Source: Galerina marginata (taxonomy: Eukaryota > Basidiomycota > Agaricomycetes > Agaricales > Galerinaceae). From it: a DNA stretch of 64,000 nucleotides. Both the position numbers and the translations under genes were made by a program. Of this stretch, positions 1-12,500 are shown piece after piece. The stretch spans positions 248,001-312,000 of the forward strand of contig JAECYW010000026.1 in assembly GCA_023014335.1 (NCBI GenBank), in the 5' to 3' direction. The first letter of the stretch is position 1. Every line of letters starts with the position of its first letter. The notes under the pieces are model-generated. The model saw only the letters and a list, made by a program, of their open reading frames with translations, was not told the origin of the DNA and did not search any database.

Positions 1-2530
1 AATTCCAGCGAAACTTCAACGTCGTATTATATTTGAGTAACTGCCACTGGAGCACTTGTGCTGCTTCTGAAGAATGCGTTTTTGCACTATTTTGCGCCAG
101 CGCCAAGGTGTGTTTTTTTGCTGTATATATTTTTGTTGGAGCGTGGATAAAGATGGTGTTATTTGTTCCGGATGGTTGGAGATGTACTGGATGAAGTACA
201 CTGCTGCGGTTGCGTACCGTTCGCCGGTCAATGCGTAAATTCCAGAACGACGAGGGTCCTCGAAGAATTCCAAAATAAAGCGACGGTAGTCTGGTGAGAA
301 ATGTGCCGAGTATGAGAATGAAAGCTTGTCCAGGCTGCGATGAGCTTTACGAAGTGAAAACAATTCACGTAACATATTTCGGGGGACATATTCAGCGATC
401 TCCAACTTAAGAATGGAGACCAAGGAAGTCAGACAGGAATCAGCATACATGTTTTCCAGTATTCCCATAGCAAAGTGATCAAAACGCTGAAGTTGCTCAT
501 TGTAAAGATCAGCAGCACCGTCTATATTCTGAATCATGATTTATTTTCCTTGTAAGCAAAAGAAATGGAGGGAAAAAGGACATACCCATTGACTTATGGT
601 TGCAAAGAAGTTAGGAATAAAACCAGGAGCTCCTTGCTCCACCGCATGGCAAGCAAGCGAAGACTCCACTATCTTCTCTTGAAGCTCCCAAGTAGGGGCA
701 GCAAACTGAATGTGGAAACCGAGATTGAGGAAGTTGTCAATTTCTTTAACCCGGGTCAAATCTTCATGTAGTGATGAGAAAGTATTCTTGTTTGCTGTGA
801 CAAAACCGACCTTTGAGGTAGAAAACAGCAAATTCGGCATGTCGCAATGGAGCATTGATCCAGAATTGCTTCGATCGAGATGCGTCGAGGAGAAAGTCCC
901 TAAGAGACGCATGGAAAACATGCAGGAAGCCCACTGGATCGCCAAAGCGATGATATTCCTCGACGACCGATTTTAAATCACATAACAGGACCGAAATATC
1001 CCCCGTATCGAGTGACAACAATATTTCCATTCTGTTTACTGTGTCGGCATATAGGGAGAGGAGCTGGAGAGCAAGGATCTGCACAGCGGCATCTGGATTA
1101 ACCACAGACAGAAAAATGTGCATGTAAGATATGGGCAATCCATCGGCATCTTATGTCACGTGAAACGCGTTACGACTGCAATGAAATTTAAATAACAAAT
1201 GACCAAGATCCCTTCTCAAACTTTTGTTTCCAACGAAAATTCTATTTTCTGAATTCTGAATTTTGGTCGGAAGCAGAATCTCAAAATTTGAGGTGAGTGA
1301 GTTGTTATTTAATTTGGAAGTACGTTTTTGGCATCAATCAAAATGTCGTGACTTTCAATCCTCACCCAAATTTGGCTGGGTCACAATACATCACAATCAC
1401 CTGACATAAGATGACTATGGATTGCCCATATCTTAAAGAGCGTCAAGTTCGGCAAAGGGCAGCTCATGTTGGACAGGGCGAATTCCGAGGACGATTTCTA
1501 AGCGCTGAGGTGGGCGATGTCGAGTAGATTTAACAAATTTAACCACCGTCGAAGCGTAGATAAACTGGCCTGAAGATTTATGGACTAAGGTCTGTAAAGC
1601 GTCTTCGGATGGCCAGGTGGGTGGAATCTGAGCGCGAAACGGATGGGAATTCTTGATTTCGGAGAATTTGTCATGGAGAAAAAGACGAATGTCTTCAGAT
1701 GGGAGGTAGTTATCATCAAGCGGGTTTCGAGTGGATACTTGACTGAGGTACCCAAAATCGAAGGCACCTCTGATATCGGGTTCCGGGCGACTCGCGATGA
1801 GGAATATCAAGGGAAGATGGTGATGGTGCAGGGATTTCGAAATAGCCTCCAGAACCTTAACTTGACTGTTCCTGTCCTCGCACTCGTCTAGGCCATCTAT
1901 AATAACAACACGCGCGGGAGTTGTAGCGTTAAAATAACCAGAGCCAATACGTTCTTGCAGAGGCTCGACGATCAGGGAAATGATTTGTGAATCAAGCGAG
2001 CGGGTGAAGATCAGTGGATCATGTTCAATGGTTCCATTTATACGATCCCTGATATCCGGAAAACATAAAGAAGCTTGGTAGGCGATGGTTGCGATAAGTG
2101 AGCGGCTGTGGTTCCGAGTTGAATCAAAGCGTGAAAAGAAGTAGCTCGCGATCAGGATGCCTTCCTTTGCACAGAGCTCCGCGATTGATCGAGCGATGGC
2201 GGACTTTCCTGACCCCGCTGGGCCGTAAACCCACATAATTAACGCATTTCGTGTTTCCGGGTCGGCGCCATGAATCCAGTCCATTATCTTGTTAAGCACA
2301 GCGACTCGGGTATTTGGGTGGCATTTCGGAGGGTCGTGAACATCATCGGAGTCATGGAATGCTGCAGGCGACGTAGCCTCAAGCAGACGTTCGAATGGAC
2401 CTGTAAATCATGTATTTATCCTTAAGTGTCCAAATTTTTGGCGAATGCAGATACCTTTAGATGCTTTGTTACTCTGGTAAAAGTTGCCCCCTGTGATCAA
2501 GATTTGTGAAGCGGATACTTGGCTGGGCAT
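1..2530 (-). pseudogene. NACHT (NLR-like) NTPase, array copy 1, MITE-disrupted and partial
   Basis: STAND/NACHT ATPase of the fungal NLR type; such proteins are thought to be signal-transducing switches in non-self recognition. Exon 1 is 2455-2530 (start MPSQVSASQILITGG); exon 2 starts at 2400, exon 3 is 586-761 and exon 4 runs from 528 off the left edge. Exon 2 carries Walker A (GPAGSGKSAIA), Walker B (VVIIDGLDECED) and the sensor-like ASRPEPDIRGAF, preceded by DPPKCHPNTRV, a stretch usual just before fungal NACHT domains. A 307-bp inverted-repeat element splits exon 2 between 1434 and 1126. Compared with copies 2 and 3, a base is also missing in a T-run near 79-83 (plus strand), which shifts the frame and gives an early stop at 16. 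The copy is therefore probably not functional. Family call is firm; biological role is inferred. Confidence 0.88.
1127..1433. mobile_element. MITE, TA target duplication, inside NACHT copy 1
   Basis: A 307-bp insertion absent from the same position in copies 2 and 3. The two ends form an inverted repeat of 37 bases with 34 matches, beginning AGATATGGGCAATCCAT. The element is flanked by TA at 1125-1126 and 1434-1435; removing it and one TA restores a sequence colinear with the two other copies. It has no coding capacity. TA duplication plus a short inverted-repeat body fits a Tc1/mariner-derived MITE; a PIF/Harbinger origin (TAA reading) is less likely because the inverted repeats align symmetrically only with TA. 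Confidence 0.88.
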
Positions 2531-3189
2531 GACTGAGAAAGGCCACGACAAACGATAGTAAGACTAGCGATGATGGAGAAATGGGTTCAAGATGTGATCG
2601 CGACGCATCTGCTTTGCGGAATCGTGATAGCAGACCTCAAGGAAAGGGCAGAACACTAAAATAAACTCCCCGCACTGCCATTGGGCTGTGACAATGAATT
2701 ACACAGAGATTACGGTTAGTTAAACTTAGATACAGTGGACAAATATAACTAACTTAACAGGCCCATCCTGCGCGGCTAAACTAATCGATATAAATACAGG
2801 GAGTAAAGCAAATGGGAAGAGGACAGTGCAACATTGAGGAAATGCAGCTTGTGGCTTTCAGAAATATCTACTCTGTGGACTGGTTATGGAATGGCGATGC
2901 TGGTTACTCTTTACCTTGTTGCTTCATTTTCGAAGATTTCGTGATTTCATCCGCCTTGTCGTCCTTCAATTCTTGACCAGAATCTTGATAACTTTCTTGC
3001 TACCCAGTTTCGGACTTTTCCTACATTATTGCATTGCGTGGCTTTCCTGAAAGAAAATGGCCAAGCGAGCTTAATACGAAGCGAAGAAATAGGTCCTCAA
3101 TTTGAACCTTGAGAACAGCTGGCATTGTACATGTCAGAACCTAGCGACTGTTGTCTGATATGTAAGGAACGTGAACGGCCCTACGAGGG
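2531..3189. other. Spacer upstream of NACHT copy 1
   Basis: Upstream region of the minus-strand NACHT gene. Its first about 200 bp resemble the region upstream of copies 2 and 3, as expected for a shared promoter. No ORF or RNA gene is supported. Confidence 0.4.
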
Positions 3190-5815
3190 GAGAGGAGGGG
3201 AGAGAAGTCGTATTATGTAGGCGACTCACAAGGTGGACTGCTCAAGCGCATTGATAGGGTTATATCAACCACGAAGGAACGAGAATGCCGGACGGCTTGT
3301 ACATCAAGCATGTACTCTATAGGAGAAAAAAAGCTTGGAAGACTGAAGAAAAGCCTGGGGATAGAAAGCAAAAGATGAGAGCAAGACCACGACAAAAGAC
3401 AATGCTCATTAAACATGACTGAAATAGCAATAGGTGAACAAAACAATTAGAGCGAGTAGGTCCAAATTCCTTGGACCTCAATGTTGCCCACTGCTGGAGC
3501 TTGGTAGATGGCCATATGCGGCATGGAAGGCGAAAAACCTGACAACCGACCAGAAATGGGGGTCGATCCTCGAATTCGTACTCGTAATATCTCCTCAGAC
3601 TAAAAAACTCGTGTTCGAAGAAGTATTTTGGGTTCCGGCACAGTCGACACTGCAAGACGATCCGCGGCATGGGTTGCCAGGATTTGACAAAGCGGTAATG
3701 GTCGGAAGGTGAAAAGCGCATCCAAGTTGGCCTGTTTGTCAACCTAAACGACTGGGATACTCTGGAGTCTGCGGACTACAATCCAGCGCGACAATGAGAG
3801 CGCAGTAAACATACGCAGAAGAACAGTCGCGAGTTTCATGCGAACTCTCAGGCCGCTGCTCTGCCCCTCGGCCGCGATAAACCGAAACATCGCCAAGGTA
3901 CATTCGAGTGAAGGCCTCTCCTCCTGCAACTTGCATTCGCTGCCATCCATGTCACCTTTCGGACAACGGAAACCCGGAAGGAGGGCAGGCGACTTGAGGT
4001 TCCGCAAGGAACTTATATATCCTCGACGAACCCGGTTCCTTGAAGATGATGCACCCATATGTCGTTGGCATTGCTGTAGGAGAGAACTGACTGGTCAACA
4101 AATGGGGCATCCGTCAGCTGGCGGTGTATGTTGATGTTCGAAACTTGGACGGCCAATGGTCGACGGAGGGCAAATGTCATAAGCAGTACAGCGATGGCAG
4201 TCGTACGTAGCTGTAGATATCGGCGCATGTTTAGTTCCAACTCTGGAAGGAGGGAGAAAGAAGAAGAGAATAACTCACCCAGTTGCCTGCTTCGAGCTCG
4301 AAGATATTCGAGAATCTCGATGAATCACCAGGTATTGAGTTAATACCCTATGCATAGCTCTAACGCAAAAGCGACTGTATCCAGAGTGGCTGGTGCAAAC
4401 TATGCGGTAAGAGCACAGCAGTAGCGCGCTTTAGTCGTAAATAAGCACGCTCCTTGGCTGCTGGTTGAAGCTGAAGCGCATTTCCATGGTGGATGAACGG
4501 TTGCGCGGGGTTGCGATATGAAACGGAAACTTCAAGGCGTGGAACACTCCAAAGGGATTGTGAGTCTGAGATATCGGCGCCCAGTTGGTTGATGTGCAAG
4601 GAACGCGAACGGCCCAACGAGCGGAGAGAAGTAGTGTTATGTGCACTAGTAAGGTGCATTGATAGGGTTGTGTCGACCACGAAGTAGCGAGAGAATGGCA
4701 GGGCTTGTAATTTTGAACTTGAATAATGTATATATAGGAGCAAACAGAGTGGGAGGATTGAAAGATTGAGGAAAAACCTAGGCTAAGTACGTAGGATATG
4801 AGCGCAAGAAACATAGAAAGAAAAATGCGCACTAAACACGATTGAGATAGCAACGTGCACCAACCGGAGCGAGGAGCCAAGTCGACGTCCCAATTTTCTT
4901 CCGTTTCCGCCATCGGGAATCCTCCGAAAGTTCGCTTGGTTTTCAATGTCGACCACCGAATCGTTCAAAAGAACGACAACAGCCAGTCAAAAGGCAGAAA
5001 ACGAAGCATACGCGTTCTGAGACATCCCATACGCGTTTCTGAGTTCGGATAGGCTAAAATCTGCCGATGTTGATGACGAAAGGAGGATCCTCAACGAGGT
5101 CGGAATTTTAAGCTGCCCGTTGCTCAGATGACAATGAATCCACCTTTGATGCGAGATGATGCACCTAAACGGTGTTGACATTGCTGCAGGAGAGATGTAA
5201 CCAGCACACTACTTGAGCGTCGGTAATTTGGCTGGGCGGGTTGAAATTCGAAGGATGGGCAGTGATCAACGAACAGCACACATCGATAGGAATGGGTTTG
5301 CGGCAGGTATGGAGCTATAGAAAGCGAGTATGCGTTCAGGTTCAACTCTAGACAAAGAAGATGAAAGGTCAAATTACCCGGTTGCTTGCTTCGAGTTCGA
5401 ATATCTTTCGTTATGTAGCGAGTCCTGAAAGCCTGACGATTCACTAAGTGGATTCTACGCATTGTTGCCACGCCGAAATCGCTGGACCCAGCAAGGCGGC
5501 AGATCCATGCGGCAAGAGCAAATCCTTAGAACGCCTTGGTCTTAAAGCTTAAAGATCATACTCCTCACTTGTTGCCCGAAGCTGAAGCGTGTTTCATAGA
5601 GGGAGGTAGCGCAACGGAATGCCCGCTACATCTGAATATGTGGAATGTTGTATCTTCAAGGCGTCGAACACTCCCAGAGGGTGATAAAAAGCAGGGATAT
5701 CGGCGTCCAATTTGCATCGTGAGCGTTTTCTTGTATGGAAAGAAACTGACTTCGAGGTTGGGAGCAATGGGAGGGCGAGTCTCAGTCAAGGGGAATTTGA
5801 ACCGAAGATTCACGT
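3190..5815 (-). pseudogene. Decayed minus-strand exon fragments, spacer 1
   Basis: Several minus-strand segments that reappear in spacer 2 (10431-12500) and partly repeat within the spacer itself. Recurrent pieces include a segment around 4280-4330 reading ...FELEAGNW followed by a GTGAG donor-like site, a related one at 5385-5440, segments near 4500-4700 and 5600-5750 related to ...NPFGVFHALK..., and a 3' piece near 3600-3720 that needs a frame change to match spacer 2 (FFEHEFFSLRR). Stops and frame changes interrupt every alignment tried, so this reads as at least two decayed copies of a multi-exon gene. I do not recognise the family. Confidence 0.4.
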
Positions 5816-7572
5816 GACAAGTATTTGCCGAAGCGCCTCTTTAAATTAACGCCTTCCTATTTGCTGGATCAATGATCCGTAATACATTAGTCATAAATGC
5901 ATAACCGAGATCTGATAGCCTTCCCACGAACAATGACTCTCCTCCTCGATTCTTCATCTGCACTGGAGGGCTGCCACCACCAAGCATTTACTGCGCCGAC
6001 TCCTGCTTCTTCAGTCATACGAGTATGCATCCTGCGTTCCCTCGCGATTGGTTCTTCCGGGCTAATTTCTTCTTCACTTCCTATCGTTTTTGTACGTGCA
6101 ATGACAATCCGGAAGACTGCATACGCAGGATCAAGGGACAGAGCAATCTAGTAAGGGTGTCTAGAGAAACATGAACCGCCTACCACAGTCATTGATCCAG
6201 AACCTTCGCGATCGCACAGTTTTCCTCACTCCTGGATGTCTGTCGGAGACTGGTCTAGACTGGTCTTGCCTTGTGTCCGGTCGTTCTAGTATGCAGACTC
6301 GCAAGCTGTGGTTCTTCTTCAGGGATTTTCAGATATTCAAGCTCATGCCATCCCACAAGTACCATTTGCTCTCCCTACGAACTCCCCAAGCTCTAGAAAT
6401 ATTGCCCTCGTCGACAACCTCAACCACTTGCATGCACAATCATTACCCTCACGCACGACATATGACTATGACACCTCGCAAGCCACCCGCTCAGACCCGC
6501 ATCAGTGGTTCTGAAATCAATGGCTGGGCGATCATGTATTCTCGGAGGTTACACTGGCCTGCGTGTAGTGATCGAACGTCCATGCGGTTCTTACAATCTC
6601 TCGGTTGACGTCCAGCGCACACGCAGCCTGCGTATATCTTTGCCGAGACGCCAGGAGAGTACTGCTTCTTTGCAGGACACCGGCGCCTCGGCATATGGTA
6701 ATTAGCAAGTGCCTGTTTGTGTGTGGGTATAATATTGGGACTGGAACCGATGTTTTGTGAGCAAGAATGGCTTTCTTGTCGTCCTCCATAGATTATGATT
6801 CTCCATGGCAAACATTCAAGGCACTGCCGGACGATAAATTCCGAAAGTTGAATCGAACCAATGATACTGCTGTCAATTTAACAAGAACCGGCTCGTCATC
6901 GCGACTTTCTTCACTCAAGAACCGCTCACGCAATAGGAGGTATCAGGTGAGCCGTGAACGTATATATATAACAGCAGTATTTACAATGCATGCATATATA
7001 ATATATTCTCCTCCGTTTTATACGCACCGTCATCACTGATTTTTGCAACATCATCAGATTATTTCTAAACTGCTCTCCATACCTTTAACGGCTCCCACCA
7101 AGGCAAGAAGTGCGTCCCAGAATAGGACTCATTACTCTAAACCGCGGGTTTCAGCATGAACATGCTCAATTTGTAAGGATTATTCTGTATGATCGACTAC
7201 CTTCCTCTTTCCCCACTTCTTAAATTCCATAAAATACCGTGAATACTTGTTTGATATTTCCCCTTGTAGGTATGTGGTTTACAAATAATATCGAGGAGAG
7301 TGGTTCGTTTATTGGACACAGGAAGGAATTCCGGAACGAGATAGAGGGGCAGGATGGTGATATTAAAGAAATGGTGCGAGAGTGGGGTATGAGGAGTGTG
7401 AAAACTCGTAAGACTGGCTGTGTGGATTGATAGCTCTGAATCGCGAACGGAGACAGAGCCGCCAATGACAGTGTTGTCTGTCATTCATGAAAAATAGTCG
7501 AGAACCTGAAGGACGACGATATGCGAGTGTTCGGAATAAGGTAAACAAATTTAAACCTACAACTTCACCCAT
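5816..7572. other. Spacer 1, distal part
   Basis: Related along most of its length to 12501-14118 (for example a shared block with TTTGCTGGATCAATGATCCG near 5858 and 12539). Both strands have short ORFs, but differences between the two spacers do not favour any reading frame. No gene is supported. Confidence 0.4.
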
Positions 7573-10006
7573 TTAAGGTTCCTCTTGTTCCGCCCTAGCC
7601 AGGTATCGCGCAATTTCTCGTTTGACGGCTTTTTTCCTATTAGGGAATTTCCGCGATAACGGCCCAAATGTGTGCTGAGACGCCAAGGCGGTCAGCTCTT
7701 CAGAGATCGCGGCCTGCGGTAGTACATGTACAAGGCATCTCAACGCCAGGCCAAAGGCTCGGTCTGATGTGAGCATGCTGCTAGGGTCCCAACCTGAAAT
7801 CAACCTCCTCCGATTTTTGAGCAACTGCCACTGGACTACCTGTGCTGCTTCCGATAAGCGTGTTTTTTGCACTATTTTGCGCCAGCACCAAGGTGTGTTT
7901 TTTTCTGTATGTATTTTCGTTTGAGCGTGAATAGAGATGGTGTTATTTGTTCCGGATGGTTGGAGATGTACTGGATAAAGTATACTGCGGCCGTTGCATA
8001 CCGTTCGCCGGTCAATGTGTAAATCCCAGATCGACGACGGTCTTCGAGGAATTCCAAGAGAAGGGGATAGTAGTTCGATTCTACATGTACCCAGAATGCG
8101 AATGAGAGCTTGTCCAGGTTGCGCTGAGCTTCGGTAAGTGGGAACAATGCATTCAAAGCAAGGTGGCCGGGAGGTACATCGATCTTCAACTTAAAAACGG
8201 AAGTCAAAGATGTCAGACAAGAATCAGTATACATGCCTTCCAGTATTCCCTTCGCATAGTGATCAAAACACTGAAGTTGCTCGTCGTAAAGATCAGCAGC
8301 GCCATCGATATTCTGGATCGTGATTTATTCTCCTGGTCCGGAAAATATAAGGAGGCAAAAAGGACGTACCCATTGACTAATGGTTGCAAATAAAACAGGA
8401 ATAAAACCATGAGCTCCTTTCTCCATCAGATATGAAACAAATGAAGACTTTGCTATCTGCTCTTGAAGCTCCCGAGTAGGTGCAGCACTCTGAATGTGGA
8501 AACTGAGATTGTGGAAATTGTCAGCGCCCTTAACTAGGGTCAAATCTTCATGGAGTCATGAGATAGTATTCTTGTTTGCAGTGGAAAAACTGACCTTTCA
8601 GGTAAAGAACAGCAAATTCGGCATGTTGCAATGGAGCATTAATCCAGAATTGCTTGGATCGAGATGCATCGAAGAGAAAGTCCCCAAGAGATGCATGAAA
8701 AACACGCAGGACGGTCCCTGGGCCGCCATAGCCCTCACCGTCCTCAACGGAAACAAGCGATGTTAAATCACATAACAACACCGGAATATCCCCTGTATCG
8801 AGCGACAACAACATTTCCATTTTGTTTATTGTATAGGGAATTTTGGACAGGAGCTGAAGGGTGAGGATCTGCACGGCGGCCTCTGGATTAACCACAGAGC
8901 AAAAAATGTGCATGTACAGAGCGTCAAGTTCGGCAAAGGGGAGCTCATGTTGGACAGGACGGATTCCGACAATGATTTCTAAGCGCTGAGGTGGGCGGTG
9001 TCGAGTAGATTTAACAAATTTAATCACCGTCGAAGCATAGATAAACTGGCCTGAAGATTTGTCGACTAGGATCTGCAAGGCGTCTTCCGACGGCCAAGCG
9101 GGTGGAATTTGGGCACAAAATGGATGGGATTTCTTGATTTCCGAGAATTTGTCGCGGAGAAACCGTAGAATATCTTCGGATGGGAGGTAGTTATCATCAA
9201 GAGGATTTCGAGTGGATAGTTGACTAAGGTGCCCGAAATCGAAGGCACCTCTAATATCAGGTTCGGGGCGACTCGCGACGAGGAATATCAAAGGAAGGTG
9301 GTGTTGCTGGAGAGATTTCGAGATAGCGTCCAATATTTTGACTTGACTGTTCCTGTCCTCGCACTCGTCAAGGCCATCTATAATGACAATACGCGCAGGT
9401 AGTATGGTGTTGAAATAACCAGAACCAATACGGTCTTGCAGAGGTTCGACGATAAGGGCAAAGATCTGCGAATCGAGCGAGCGGGTGAAAATGAATGGAT
9501 CATGTTCAATGGTTCCAATAATGCGATCCCTAATGTCTGGAAAACATAAAGAAGCTTGGTAGGCGATAGTTGCGATAAGAGAGCGCCAGTGGTTTCGGGT
9601 TGAATCAAACCTGGAAAAGAAGTAACTCGCGACCAGGATGCCTTCCTTAGCACAAAGTTCTGCGATTGATCGAGCGATAGCTGACTTTCCTGACCCCGCT
9701 GGGCCGTAAACCCACATAATCAATGCATTTCGTGTCTCCGGGTCGGAGCTATGAATCCAGTCCATTATCTTGTTGAGAATAGCGACTCTGGTATTTGGAT
9801 GGCATTTTGGAGGGTCGTGAACATCATCGGAATCATGGAATGCTGCAGGCGATGTAACCTCAAGAAGACGTTCGAATGGATCTGTAAATTATGTATTTTA
9901 CGTATCCCTGTTTTTGGCAAATGCGAATACCTTTGGATCCTTTAATACTCTGGTGAAAGTTGCCCCCTGTGATCAAAATATTTGAAGCGGATACTTGGCT
10001 GGACAT
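7573..10006 (-). CDS. NACHT (NLR-like) NTPase, array copy 2, one frameshift
   Basis: Exons: 9931-10006 (MSSQVSASNILITGGNF...), 8595-9881, 8370-8545, and 8312 down to a stop at 7573. Introns are 49, 49 and 57 nt, with splice sites identical in placement to copies 1 and 3. The NACHT domain has Walker A GPAGSGKSAIA, Walker B IVIIDGLDECED and the conserved ASRPEPDIRGAF. The roughly 240-residue C-terminal region has no repeat sensor (no WD40, ankyrin or TPR) that I can see. Near 7898-7905 (plus strand) one base next to a T7 run is missing relative to copy 1, which would stop translation at 7872; beyond it the frame ending ARYLARAEQEEP stays open to 7573. Either a recent pseudogene or a homopolymer error. 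The short N-terminal leader with a V/I-x-I-TGGxF pattern is usual for basidiomycete NACHT proteins. Confidence 0.87.
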
Positions 10007-10430
10007 GAGTGAGAGATACCGCGACAAAGGATGATAAGGACTGGCGATGATGGAGAAATGGGTTCAAGATGTGCATCTGCTTTGGGGAACTATGCAGCAG
10101 ACCGCAGTAAAACTAGCAGTATTCTAATGCTCCCCGCACTGCCCGAGGGCTGTGGTAATTATAATCAATTACCCCGTTTATAGGCGGTGTGGATAAATAT
10201 AAATAATAACAGTCGACTCATTGGTGGATCTGCAGCTAATTATGCGGCATTGAAGGGTGAAATGGGCCTGAGGCCTCGGATTTGTTTTGGTAGTAAATCA
10301 CCAACTTGTATTCATCGACAATAACAAGGCAAGGACTCCCAATACTGAATTCATCTGCTTCTTCAGATCGACGAAAGTGCCAAATATCAGTAGGCACGCA
10401 TACGGTTCTCAAAACGACCCGCATTCCTCT
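10007..10430. other. Upstream region of NACHT copy 2
   Basis: Likely promoter of copy 2, related to the sequence upstream of copies 1 and 3. It also contains the tail of a minus-strand fragment ending at 10236. No independent gene is supported. Confidence 0.3.
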
Positions 10431-12500
10431 CCTCAGACTAAAAAACTCGCGTTCGAAGAAGCCTTTCTGGGTCTTGTAGAGTTGGCGCTGCAGGATGATC
10501 CAATCGGCAGCATGAGTTAGCAGGATTTGGCTGGCACTGATGGTATGAAGGTGAAAAGAACATCGAAGTTGGCCTGCCTGTTAACCTAAACGACTCTCGC
10601 GAATGACATGCCAACTCTCCTGCCCAATGCTCTGCCCCTCAACCACGGTAAACCTAAAACATCACCATGGTACATTCGAGTACCGCGTCTCCTCCCATAA
10701 CTCGCCTAGCATGTTCTGCGTTACGTGCGCTTTTCATGGCGCATTTCGGGCAATGGAAACCCGGGAGCCGGAAGGAGGGGAGGGTAGGTTGACGTTCGAA
10801 ACTCGGACGGCCCGTGGTCGACGGGGGACATACGTCATAAGGGAAAGGTTGACGGCGGTCTTACGTAGCTGTAGAAGCTATGTAGTACATATTTCAGCTC
10901 AAACTCTAGAAGGAGAAAAAAAAAGGAATAACTGACCCAGTTGCCTGCTTTGACTTCAAGTATTCGAAACCATTGATGAGGCACAAGGCCTGGAGTTAAT
11001 ACCCTATTGCACAGCTTTACACGAAAGCAGCTCGATACAATGCGGATGATGCAAGCTATGTGGTAAAACACAGAAGTAGAGCGCTTTTGTTGTAAAGAAG
11101 CACATTCCTCGCCTGCTGCCTAAAGCTGAAGCGCGATTCCATTGCGGGAGAGAGCTTGTACAGGACTGCGATATGAAACGGAACATTGGGATCTTCAAGG
11201 CACGAAGCACTCCAATAGGGTTGCGAAAATTTGAGAGATCGGTGCCCAGTTTGTAGACATGTAAGGCATGCAAACGGCCCAACGAGAGGAGAGAAGTCGT
11301 ATTATGTATGTACACTGCTCGTTGATGGGTTTGGGTTCCACCAACCACGAAGTAGCGAGAGACAGGAAAGCTCATAACTTTGAATAGCGTATGAATAGAG
11401 TTGGAAGATACAAAGATTGAGGAAAAACCTAGCCAAAGTAAGCAGGCTATAAGCACAGGAAACGGACAAAAAAATTATGCGTACCAAGTACGATTTTGAT
11501 AGCGATGTGCAACAGCCAGAGCGAGGAGCCAAGTCGACGTCCCAATTTCCTTTCGTTTCCATCGTCGGGAATCCTTCGAAAGTTCTTGAATCTCACTATC
11601 GACCACCGAATTATTCGGAAGAACGACGAGTAGACACTGAGACCAGCCATGTAGCCTAAGCTTGAATAGTACGACAACCAGCCAGAGGAAGCTACACGTT
11701 CTGCTATATCCCAGGCGTGGTGTTGTTTCCGAGGCCAAATAATGTCGATGCTGATGACGAAGGGAATCTGTATCCCCAACGATGTCGATTTCTTAAGCTG
11801 TCCGTTGCTCAGATGAGGATGAATCCAGTTTTGACGTGAGGTGATGCCGTTGACATAGCTGCAGGACAGAAGTAATCAGCACACGACTCGAGCTTCCGCA
11901 ATTTGGCTGGGCGGGTTGTTGGGCAGATTGAAGTTCGAAGGAGGGCAGTGACCGACAGAGAGCACAACGCTAGGCCAGCATTTCCCTGGAGCTATAGAAA
12001 GCCAAACATGTTCAGTTAAAACTCTAAAGAAGGAAGAAGAAAGTCCAACTGACCTGGTTGCCTGCTTCGAGCTTGGATAGATCGTCATGTAGAAACTCCT
12101 GATGATTCGCCAACTGGAGGTTCGAAATGGTATGCGATGCTATAACGCGAAAGCCACTGGACCCGGCGAGGGCTATAGGGTAGGAATATGTCATTAGGGT
12201 GGCTTAGTCGTAAAGAATCACGCTTCTCACCGGTTGCCTGGAGCTGAAACGAGTTTTCATGGAGGAAGAGAGGTAACACAACCGAATGCCCGCCATGTAC
12301 ATCACAAAGAAGTCATTGAAGAGTCATTGGAGTTTTGTATCTTCAAGGCGTTGAAAATCCAAGGGGGCGGTAAGAACCAGGAATAATGGCGTTCAATATG
12401 CATTGTGAAGTTTCTTATGTCGAGGAAACTGACTTTGGGAGGGGCCGGATGGCGGTTCAAAGTGGTGGAAATTTTCAACCAAGGATTCATGTGACCATGG
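10431..12500 (-). pseudogene. Decayed minus-strand exon fragments, spacer 2
   Basis: Counterpart of 3190-5815. From 12.5 to 10.4 kb on the minus strand the fragments repeat the same order seen in spacer 1: a segment at 12300-12420, an ...EAGN-like exon end near 12055, a segment near 11500 (LGRRLGSS), one near 11150-11250 (ESRFSFRQQARNVLLY), another exon end at 10940 (EVKAGNW, then a donor-like GT) and a C-terminal piece (FFEREFFSLRR) whose frame is open to a stop at 10236. The last stretch is better preserved here than in spacer 1. The family is not recognised, and I could not assemble an uninterrupted protein. Confidence 0.38.
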
